This document shows positions 1-5,439 of a stretch of 5,439 bases of DNA, piece by piece. The stretch comes from Flavobacteriia bacterium (lineage in GTDB: Bacteria > Bacteroidota > Bacteroidia > Flavobacteriales > Flavobacteriaceae). Under the pieces are notes generated by a model that had not been told where the DNA came from, ran no database searches, and saw nothing but the letters and a program-made list of their open reading frames with translations. Position 1 is the first letter of the stretch. Every line of letters begins with the position of its first letter. Both the position numbers and the translations under genes were made by a program. The stretch lies in contig DRQI01000034.1 in assembly GCA_011330545.1 (NCBI GenBank), positions 1 to 5,439 on the forward strand. The letters run 5' to 3'.

Positions 1-658
1 AGCCCATTAAATCGTCAATCGTTTGGCCTCTGCGAGATGCCAATGCCTGTACCAATTTAAAGCCTATGCCACAACCGCATAATTCATCGTACGGATAACT
101 ACAATCTTCGCGTTTCGGGTCTAAAACGGCAATCGTTTTAGGCAATTCATCTCCCGGCCGATGATGGTCGCAAATAATAAAATCAATATCTTTTTCAGAA
201 GCATAACTCACTTTATCAATGGCTTTTACTCCACAATCTAAGGCGATGATGAGTGAAAAATCATTGTCTTTGGCAAAGTCAATTCCTTGATAAGATATGC
301 CATAACCTTCTTCATACCTGTCGGGTATGTAAGTGGCAACATTTGCATAGTATGTTTTTAAATAAGATGAAACCAAAGAAACTGCCGTGGTTCCATCAAC
401 GTCGTAATCTCCGTAAACCAATATGTTTTCACCTTCAGCAATTGCCTTTTCAATACGCTCAACTGCCTTGAGCATGTCTTGCATTAAAAAGGGGTTGTGT
501 AATTGGTTTATATCAGGCCTAAAAAAAGTTTTGGCCTCTTGATAGGTTTCAATGCCACGTTGTACCAATAACGTAGCAATATTTTTATCTATCGAAAGTT
601 CGTTAGAAAGTTTTGAAATTTTTTCAGAAGGTGGTTTTGATTTAAATGTCCAGCGCAT
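1..658 (-). CDS. recJ: Single-stranded-DNA-specific exonuclease RecJ, N-terminal part (cut by window edge)
   Basis: RecJ is a cytoplasmic 5'-to-3' single-strand DNA exonuclease that acts in recombination, mismatch and base-excision repair. The reading frame is open from an ATG at 658-656 to the left edge, giving 219 codons starting MRWTFKSKPP. The DHH-phosphoesterase signature is visible in order: YGDYDVDG at residues 82-89, DCG at 141-143, DHH at 164-166 and LDPK at 179-182. In this family the aspartates and histidines of these motifs bind the catalytic metal ions. A CGCGIGFKL stretch near residues 194-202 fits the next conserved glycine-rich block. Full RecJ proteins are usually about 550-580 residues, so the DHHA1 and OB-fold parts lie outside the window. 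The gene begins 33 nt after the stop of the DeoR-type gene on the same strand, so the two may be co-transcribed. All core motifs are intact, so I expect a functional housekeeping gene. The start is supported by the usual short N-terminal lead before the domain. Confidence 0.96.
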   Translation of the reverse strand, partial: MRWTFKSKPPSEKISKLSNELSIDKNIATLLVQRGIETYQEAKTFFRPDINQLHNPFLMQDMLKAVERIEKAIAEGENILVYGDYDVDGTTAVSLVSSYLKTYYANVATYIPDRYEEGYGISYQGIDFAKDNDFSLIIALDCGVKAIDKVSYASEKDIDFIICDHHRPGDELPKTIAVLDPKREDCSYPYDELCGCGIGFKLVQALASRRGQTIDDLMG

Positions 659-675
659 AGTCTACAATATACCTT

Positions 676-683
676 CAAAAATA
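676..683 (-). promoter_or_regulatory. Possible -7 promoter element for recJ
   Basis: Read on the minus strand, the gap between the DeoR-type gene and recJ contains TATTTTTG. This matches the Bacteroidota primary-sigma -7 consensus TAnnTTTG exactly and ends 17 nt before the recJ ATG. It would allow recJ its own short transcript leader. I found no convincing -33 TTG element at the usual distance upstream, and such an octamer is not rare in AT-rich DNA, so this is only a candidate. Confidence 0.3.
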
Positions 684-691
684 GCAGAAAA

Positions 692-1441
692 TTATAAGAT
701 AGTAATTCCTCTTTCTTTAAAATCATCAAAAATCGGTTCAGTAGGCTCAAAATCACTAATGATACTATCAATTTGGTTGATAGAAACTACCGAATACCGT
801 TTTACTTGATTAATCCTTTTACTAATACTCAACGCTACCACATAATCTGAAGCGAGAATCATACTTTTTTTAATATGTGCTACTTCCCAATTCGCTTCTG
901 TCATACCTCTTTTGGTATCAATACCTCCTACTCCCATAAAACATATATCCGCCCGAATGCTGGAAATAGAATTGGTAACATCTATGCCCATTGTCACTTG
1001 AGCCGTTTTGTTTAGTTTTCCGCCGATAAAAATTACTTCTATCAAAGGATGGTGTGTCAGTTCTATGGCGATGGGTAAGCTATACGTAAAAATGGTAGCA
1101 TTGATATTATGAGGAATGATTTTTGCCAAGGCCAAATTGGTAGTGCTCCCACTCATAATAATAACTTGCCCTTCATGAATTAGTTTTACCGCTTTTTTGG
1201 CAATGACACTTTTTTTATCAAGGTCAGAAACACTACGCTCGTTATAAGTGAGTATTTTATCTTGAATGGTCAACGCCCCACCATGTACTTTATACAATAA
1301 ATTTTTAGCTTCCAGCTCTTTTAAGTCTCTTCGTACGGTATCTTCAGAAACTGATAATTCTTTACTTAAATCTACCGATAGTACTTTTTTGTTTAATTTA
1401 AGTTTCTTTAAAATTAACTGATGCCTTTCTTGTTTCAACAT
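692..1441 (-). CDS. DeoR-family transcriptional regulator
   Basis: This is a DNA-binding repressor of the DeoR/GlpR type, 249 residues, the normal length for the family. The frame is open upstream to a possible ATG at 1495, but I chose the ATG at 1441-1439 because the family starts with this MLKQERHQLIL block; the extra 18 residues look like non-coding leader. Residues 1-57 form the winged helix-turn-helix, with recognition-helix sequence VSEDTVRRDL (31-40) and the wing signature KVHGGAL (51-57). Residues about 75-235 are the DeoRC sensor domain, related to ribose-5-phosphate isomerase folds: KKSVIAKKAV (76-85), SGSTT (97-101), a GGKL turn (140-143), and ADICFMGVGGID (164-175). Family members usually bind phosphorylated sugars or similar metabolites and leave DNA when induced. 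Several consensus pocket residues differ: TYS (119-121) replaces the usual TNS, and LSISK (204-208) replaces the usual L-D-x-S-K. It is divergent from the susC/susD pair, which is its likely target, and precedes recJ on the same strand. The effector is unknown. Confidence 0.93.
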   Translation of the reverse strand: MLKQERHQLILKKLKLNKKVLSVDLSKELSVSEDTVRRDLKELEAKNLLYKVHGGALTIQDKILTYNERSVSDLDKKSVIAKKAVKLIHEGQVIIMSGSTTNLALAKIIPHNINATIFTYSLPIAIELTHHPLIEVIFIGGKLNKTAQVTMGIDVTNSISSIRADICFMGVGGIDTKRGMTEANWEVAHIKKSMILASDYVVALSISKRINQVKRYSVVSINQIDSIISDFEPTEPIFDDFKERGITIL

Positions 1442-1532
1442 GATGCTACAATAAAAATTTTCTTTTAAGTCGTGTGAAATTCCCAATACTTTCAACTAAG
1501 GAGAGTATATCAATTCAATAAAATAATTGCTT

Positions 1533-1584
1533 AAAGTTGCGAAAACAAAAACAAAAACGCAAATTTTCTGCAAAAAACCGCAAA
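1533..1584. promoter_or_regulatory. Candidate operator region in the divergent intergenic region
   Basis: This is the only structured part of the 196-nt gap between the DeoR-type gene and susC. It holds GCAAA at 1559, 1570 and 1580, spaced 11 and 10 nt, plus a related GCGAAAA at 1539, 20 nt before the first. All four would therefore face the same side of the helix. It also holds an imperfect inverted repeat, AAAGTTGCG (1533-1541) and CGCAAATTT (1558-1566), with 8 of 9 positions complementary and a 16-nt A-rich spacer made of CAAAAA units. DeoR-family operators are often repeated short sites with TTTCG or TTTGC-like cores, so binding by the neighbouring regulator is plausible. The position upstream of the susC leader suits repression. 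Function is inferred from pattern and context only. Confidence 0.4.
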
Positions 1585-1602
1585 ATAAATATTTTTTTTA
1601 TG

Positions 1603-1610
1603 TAGTTTTA
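1603..1610 (+). promoter_or_regulatory. Possible -7 promoter element for the susC/susD operon
   Basis: TAGTTTTA matches the Bacteroidota -7 consensus TAnnTTTG at all fixed positions except the last. It would place the transcription start roughly 20 nt before the susC ATG at 1638. An alternative, TATTTTTT at 1590-1597, is part of a T-run. No clear TTG -33 element lies at the expected distance; the region where it would fall overlaps the candidate operator repeats. No Shine-Dalgarno sequence precedes the ATG, as is normal in this phylum, where A/T-rich leaders are used. Confidence 0.25.
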
Positions 1611-1637
1611 CTCAATACTAATACAAATATTAAGCAT

Positions 1638-4600
1638 ATGAGAAAAAAAATTACGTTTTCTTTTCTTGTCTTTTTTACCACAACATTTTCTTTACTATTT
1701 GCACAGTCTATAACTGTGAGTGGAAAAGTAAGTGATGCTTCGGGTAATGCATTACCGGGTGTAAACATTCAAGTTAAAGGAACAAACAATGGAACATCAA
1801 CAGATTTTGATGGAAATTATGAAATTAGTGCGTCACAAGGCGATGTGCTTATTTTTTCTTTTTTAGGTTTTAAAACCAAAGAAATAGCTATTACAGGAGC
1901 TACATTAAATGTGAGCCTTGAAGAAGATACCAGCCACTTAGACGAAGTGGTGGTTACCGCTTTTGGTATCAAGAAAGAAACGAAGTCGTTAGGATATTCT
2001 GTTACACAGATTAAAACCGCAGATTTAGAACTATCGGGCCAAACCAATGCCGTTTCTGCCTTACAAGGCAGAGTTGCCGGATTACAAATCAACCGTACTT
2101 CAGGTTCTGCCGGCGGAGGTATCGATATTTTAATTAGAGGGGTAACCTCAGTTGACCCCAGTAGAAACAATCAACCCCTTATCATTGTTGACGGTTTGGC
2201 ATTTGATAACAGTACTACCTCAGGTAATGTATTGCCCAGTTCAGGTTCAAACTCACCAAGCAGTGCCGAGCAATTTTCTTTTACCAACAGGGCTGCCGAT
2301 ATCAACCCTGAAGACATTGAAAGTTTTAGTGTACTGAAAGGTGCCGCAGCAACTGCATTATATGGTATTAGAGCTGCAAACGGAGCCATTATCATTACCA
2401 CTAAAAAAGGAAAATTAGGAAAAGCCAAAGTTTCTATTACCGCTACCACTTCTATCAGGGAAGTAAAAACCACTCCCGATTTACAAAAAACCTATCGTGA
2501 AGGTTGGAGAGGGCGCGTAGAAGCATTATATGCTCCTGAAACCGAAACGGGTTTTATTTCTACTTTCCCCAGTACGCCTTTCCATACATGGGGGCCACGT
2601 TATTCTGAAGACTCGGTAACCAACCCTAACGGTGTGGTAGTCGACTTAAGTAATGACCGTTTTTACGACCCTTATGATTTATTTAGAACCGGTGTTAATA
2701 CGCAGGTAAACTTTAATATTAGTGGAGCCACAGAAAAGTTAGATTACTACTTCTCAGCAGGAAATAATAGTGAAAAAGGCATTATGCCAAATACAGATTA
2801 TAATAGTACTTCTTTGCGATTTAAATCGGGCTATCAAGCCACTGATAAATTTAAAATTACATCTTCAATTTCATATACCAATTCAGGTGGTTCTAGAGCC
2901 AACGGAGGAGATAAATCGGTGATGAGTTCATTGTCATTTTATTCACCGACGTTTCCTATCAATGACTATATAAACCCTGATGGGTCACAACGAAATTATT
3001 CAAGAGGAATTATCGACAATCCTCGATATTTTCTAGAAAAAAGTAATTTAAAAGACGATGTCAACCGCTGGGTAGGATATGTTAATTTCAACTGGTCGCC
3101 GAAAGAGTGGATAAATATCACTTACGCCGCGCAAGTAGATAATTATTCAGACCAACGCAATCGGTTTGTGCCGCCCGATTTAGATACAGGTACACAAGTT
3201 GGCGGTTTTATTGTAGAACAAGATATCAATTATTTAGGATTAGAATCTAATTTTATCGTTACCCTTACCAAAGATTGGTCTGAAGATTTCGGTTCATCGT
3301 TAACCTTAGGCCATCAAGTTATCGATACAAAAACCGATTTTACTTTCATCAGGGGAGAAGGACTCAATGTACCCGGTATTAACGATATCGCAAACACCAT
3401 CAATCCTTTTGTTGGCAATACCACTACACAACTCAGAAATATGGGAGTTTTCGGCGAACTAAAACTCGATTATAAAGATAAACTGTTTTTAACAGTTACC
3501 GGTAGAAACGACTGGGTTTCTACATTCTTAAAAGGAAAACGCTCCTTCTTTTACCCTTCGGTTAGTTTAGCCTATGATATTCATGACCTTTTCGGAGAAA
3601 ACGATACTTTTACCTATGGTAAATTGAGATCGTCATGGGCAGAAGTAGGAAAAAGTCCGCGTTTCGGAAAAATAGGACATTACTTTGTTGCCGATGGAGA
3701 TTTCCCTTTCGGGGGAACAGGAGGGTTCAGGTCAAGTACTGCGGAAGGTGATTTAAATACCGTTCCAGAAAGAGACCAGTCTTTTGAAATTGGAACCGAT
3801 TTGCGTTTCTTTAAAAATAGGGTTCGCGTAGATTACGCTTATTTTACTACTAGGGTTAAAAATCAAATTTTTGGCGTAGGCGTTCCTCCTTCTACAGGAA
3901 GAAGTAGTATTACAAGAAATGCAGGAGATTTTAAAGTTTTCGGGCATGAATTATTAATCAGTGCCGATATTGTTAAAAATGACAACCTTACATGGGAAAC
4001 CATTTTAAACTGGTCAACCAGTGAAGGAAAAGTGCTCGACTTACCCGAAGATGTTGATGCCGTTGTATTTGTTTCCAGTGGTTTTGCCGGAGTCACTTCT
4101 GAAGTGAGGGAAGGTGACGAAATGGGAACTTTATACGGATGGAAATGGCGTTATGAAAACGGACAAAGATATATCGGTAGCGATGGAAAGCCACGGGTAG
4201 ATTTTGATGCCGGCAGGCAAAAAGTAGGGAATGCTTTTCCTGATTTTATTGCCTCTATCGGGAATAACCTAAAATACAAAAACTTGAGTTTTAATTTCTT
4301 ATTAGAATGGAAAAAAGGAGGAGACCTATACGATTCAGGAAGAAGAAATTCTATACGAAACGGTATCTTAGCCTTGACAGAATTTAGAAATGAAACCACC
4401 GTTTTAGAAGGTGTTATGGACGATGGTAATGGCGGATTTGTTACCAATACTCAAGAAGTGTTAATAGATCAAGATTATTATAGAAGCTCTACACGTTTTA
4501 ACAGGGCTTCAGAAATCTTAATACAAGATGCTTCATGGGTAAAATTGCGTAATATCGGTTTAACCTATAATATTACAGGTTCCATTTTAGAGAAATTGCA

Positions 4601-4775
4601 CATGGATAATTTTTCTATTTCTGCCAGTGCACAAAATATTTTATTATGGACACCTTTTGAGGGCTTTGACCCCGAAGGAAACCAATACAGTGCAGGATCT
4701 AATGTCTATGGCTTTACAGGACTAAATACTCCGCTTAGTGAGAGTTATTCTTTTGGTATTAAATTAGGATTTTAA
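1638..4775 (+). CDS. SusC/RagA-family TonB-dependent outer-membrane transporter
   Basis: This is an outer-membrane beta-barrel that imports a nutrient using TonB/ExbBD energy, with a SusD-type lipoprotein acting as a lid. It is 1045 residues from the preferred ATG, a normal size. The frame extends upstream to a TTG at 1527, but MRKKITFSFLVFF at 1638 is a proper signal peptide, with likely cleavage after LLFA (residue 22). Residues 25-95 are a carboxypeptidase-regulatory-like domain (SGKVSDASGNALPGV, then STDFDGNYEI), followed by LDEVVVTAFG (101-110), a TonB-box-like segment. The plug runs from about 113 to 260 and includes QPLIIVDG and the SusC signature VLKGAAATALYGIRAANG (232-249), where YGIR replaces the usual YGSR. 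The rest is barrel, with family blocks FPDFIASIGN near 868, WVKLRNIGLTYN near 967 and AQNILLWTPFEGFDPEG, ending SYSFGIKLGF with a terminal Phe as expected for BAM-assembled porins. No extra FecR-interacting signalling domain is present. It is the first gene of an operon with the SusD-like gene 8 nt downstream. The substrate cannot be assigned. Confidence 0.97.
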   Translation: MRKKITFSFLVFFTTTFSLLFAQSITVSGKVSDASGNALPGVNIQVKGTNNGTSTDFDGNYEISASQGDVLIFSFLGFKTKEIAITGATLNVSLEEDTSHLDEVVVTAFGIKKETKSLGYSVTQIKTADLELSGQTNAVSALQGRVAGLQINRTSGSAGGGIDILIRGVTSVDPSRNNQPLIIVDGLAFDNSTTSGNVLPSSGSNSPSSAEQFSFTNRAADINPEDIESFSVLKGAAATALYGIRAANGAIIITTKKGKLGKAKVSITATTSIREVKTTPDLQKTYREGWRGRVEALYAPETETGFISTFPSTPFHTWGPRYSEDSVTNPNGVVVDLSNDRFYDPYDLFRTGVNTQVNFNISGATEKLDYYFSAGNNSEKGIMPNTDYNSTSLRFKSGYQATDKFKITSSISYTNSGGSRANGGDKSVMSSLSFYSPTFPINDYINPDGSQRNYSRGIIDNPRYFLEKSNLKDDVNRWVGYVNFNWSPKEWINITYAAQVDNYSDQRNRFVPPDLDTGTQVGGFIVEQDINYLGLESNFIVTLTKDWSEDFGSSLTLGHQVIDTKTDFTFIRGEGLNVPGINDIANTINPFVGNTTTQLRNMGVFGELKLDYKDKLFLTVTGRNDWVSTFLKGKRSFFYPSVSLAYDIHDLFGENDTFTYGKLRSSWAEVGKSPRFGKIGHYFVADGDFPFGGTGGFRSSTAEGDLNTVPERDQSFEIGTDLRFFKNRVRVDYAYFTTRVKNQIFGVGVPPSTGRSSITRNAGDFKVFGHELLISADIVKNDNLTWETILNWSTSEGKVLDLPEDVDAVVFVSSGFAGVTSEVREGDEMGTLYGWKWRYENGQRYIGSDGKPRVDFDAGRQKVGNAFPDFIASIGNNLKYKNLSFNFLLEWKKGGDLYDSGRRNSIRNGILALTEFRNETTVLEGVMDDGNGGFVTNTQEVLIDQDYYRSSTRFNRASEILIQDASWVKLRNIGLTYNITGSILEKLHMDNFSISASAQNILLWTPFEGFDPEGNQYSAGSNVYGFTGLNTPLSESYSFGIKLGF

Positions 4776-4783
4776 AATAGAAA

Positions 4784-5439
4784 ATGATGAAAAAATTTAT
4801 AACAAAAACAATAGTAACACTTTTATTTGCTGTTGGTATTACAGCATGTAGTAGTGATTATTTTGATGTGAACACGCCCTCGGGGACGGTTCAACCCGAG
4901 CAATTACGCATGAGCGATTTATTAGCTCCTGTTATCCATAGTACGTTAGAAGGACAACGCTCAGGTGAATTAGCCTTTGGAAATTATGTACAAAACTTTG
5001 TAAGCCAAGGTGGAGGTGCCGCAGGAGAAACCGAAGCTGCCGGGCTCTGGAATCAGGTATATTTATTTATATTGCCAAATCTCAAGGTAATTAAAGAAAA
5101 ATCTGTGGCTCAAAACGCACCGCATTTCGGTGCCGTTGCCGATATACTAACAGCTATTAATCTTGGTATTGCTACTGATACTTGGGATAATATCCCCTTT
5201 TCTCAGGCTTCACTAGGATTGGATAACCTATCACCGGCTTTTGATACCCAAGAACAAATTTATACTCAAATTTTTACCTTGCTAGATGGTGCCATAGCGG
5301 CCTTACAAGGCCCCGATGATTCGGGAATCTCTGTAGGAAATGAAGATTTAATTTATAGAGGAAACCTTGATAAATGGTTAAGGGCAGCTTATACCATAAA
5401 AGCCCGTTATCAATTACACTTAGTCAATAAAGGAGTTAC
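4784..5439 (+). CDS. SusD/RagB-family nutrient-binding outer-membrane lipoprotein, N-terminal part (cut by window edge)
   Basis: This is the surface lipoprotein partner of the SusC transporter; it binds the nutrient and caps the barrel. The frame is open from the ATG at 4784 to the right edge, giving 218 complete codons out of a usual 450-600. A second ATG follows immediately at 4787 and could equally be used. Residues 1-21 are a lipoprotein signal peptide with lipobox ITAC, so Cys22 would be lipidated; the mature protein starts CSSDYFDVNTPSG. Recognisable SusD features follow: AGLWNQVYLFILPNLKVI (86-103), the segment ADILTAINLGIATDTWDNIPFSQA (119-142), corresponding to the family's D-x-w-G-d-I-P-y-s-E-A block, and LIYRGNLDKWLRAAYTIKARYQL (189-211), corresponding to the D-x-x-kW-x-x-x-a-N-S-L-k-x-R block. 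This style is closest to the SusD-like group annotated as 'SusD/RagB family nutrient-binding outer membrane lipoprotein'. It starts 8 nt after the susC stop, so translation and transcription are surely coupled. The specificity-determining part is partly outside the window. Confidence 0.93.
   Translation, partial: MMKKFITKTIVTLLFAVGITACSSDYFDVNTPSGTVQPEQLRMSDLLAPVIHSTLEGQRSGELAFGNYVQNFVSQGGGAAGETEAAGLWNQVYLFILPNLKVIKEKSVAQNAPHFGAVADILTAINLGIATDTWDNIPFSQASLGLDNLSPAFDTQEQIYTQIFTLLDGAIAALQGPDDSGISVGNEDLIYRGNLDKWLRAAYTIKARYQLHLVNKGV

Noticed and set aside
253..809. Two plus-strand open frames of 72 and 85 codons (253-471 and 552-809)
   Set aside because: They lie antisense to recJ and the end of the DeoR-type gene, which have intact family motifs; their translations have no recognisable domain and no leader sequence.
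1442..1495. Extended start for the DeoR-type protein at 1495
   Set aside because: The added residues MKVLGISHDLKENFYCSI have no counterpart in the family, whose members begin at the ERHQLIL block; the ATG at 1441 gives the usual 249-residue length.
1592..1599. T-run in the divergent region as an intrinsic terminator
   Set aside because: No GC-rich hairpin precedes it and no gene ends there; both flanking genes start from this region. It is better seen as AT-rich promoter DNA.
1817..4447. Several minus-strand open frames of 64-117 codons inside the transporter gene, and a short plus-strand one at 2152-2337
   Set aside because: All overlap a full-length, motif-rich susC reading frame and show low-complexity shadow translations with no domain of their own.
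4776..4783. A terminator or promoter between the SusC and SusD genes
   Set aside because: The gap is only 8 nt of A-rich sequence with no room for either; the genes are best read as one operon.
1..5439. A new defence, mobile or RNA-based system
   Set aside because: All four genes belong to well-known families, and I saw no CRISPR repeats, tRNA or rRNA sequence, transposase, attachment-site duplication or large unexplained gap.

Overview
The window reads as an AT-rich chromosomal segment from a member of the Bacteroidota, most likely Flavobacteriaceae. The evidence is a SusC-type TonB-dependent transporter followed directly by a SusD/RagB-type outer-membrane lipoprotein, a pairing characteristic of this phylum. 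A/T-rich leaders without a Shine-Dalgarno sequence and the flavobacterial style of the SusC N-terminal extension point the same way. No RNA genes, mobile elements or CRISPR arrays were seen.

Layout: two minus-strand genes occupy the left third. The N-terminal 219 codons of recJ (single-stranded-DNA-specific exonuclease) run off the left edge. Upstream of it, and transcribed toward it with a 33-nt gap, is a complete DeoR-family repressor of 249 residues. A 196-nt AT-rich divergent intergenic region (1442-1637) follows. Two plus-strand genes fill the rest: a complete SusC-like transporter (1045 residues from the preferred start) and, 8 nt after its stop codon, the first 218 codons of a SusD-like lipoprotein that runs off the right edge.

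How they fit together: the SusC/SusD pair should form an outer-membrane complex that captures a nutrient, commonly a glycan or oligosaccharide, and imports it using TonB energy. The divergently transcribed DeoR protein is the obvious candidate local regulator, because this family usually senses phosphorylated sugars or related metabolites. The divergent region carries GCAAA repeats spaced by about one helical turn and an imperfect inverted repeat (TTGCG...CGCAA), which are plausible operator elements. RecJ is a DNA-repair housekeeping gene and probably marks the edge of the nutrient-uptake locus, although it may share transcription with the regulator.

The substrate cannot be named from this window, because any glycoside hydrolases or catabolic genes would lie to the right of the edge. 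No clearly new biological system is visible. The most interesting parts are the candidate operator and several departures from consensus in the effector-binding half of the DeoR protein.
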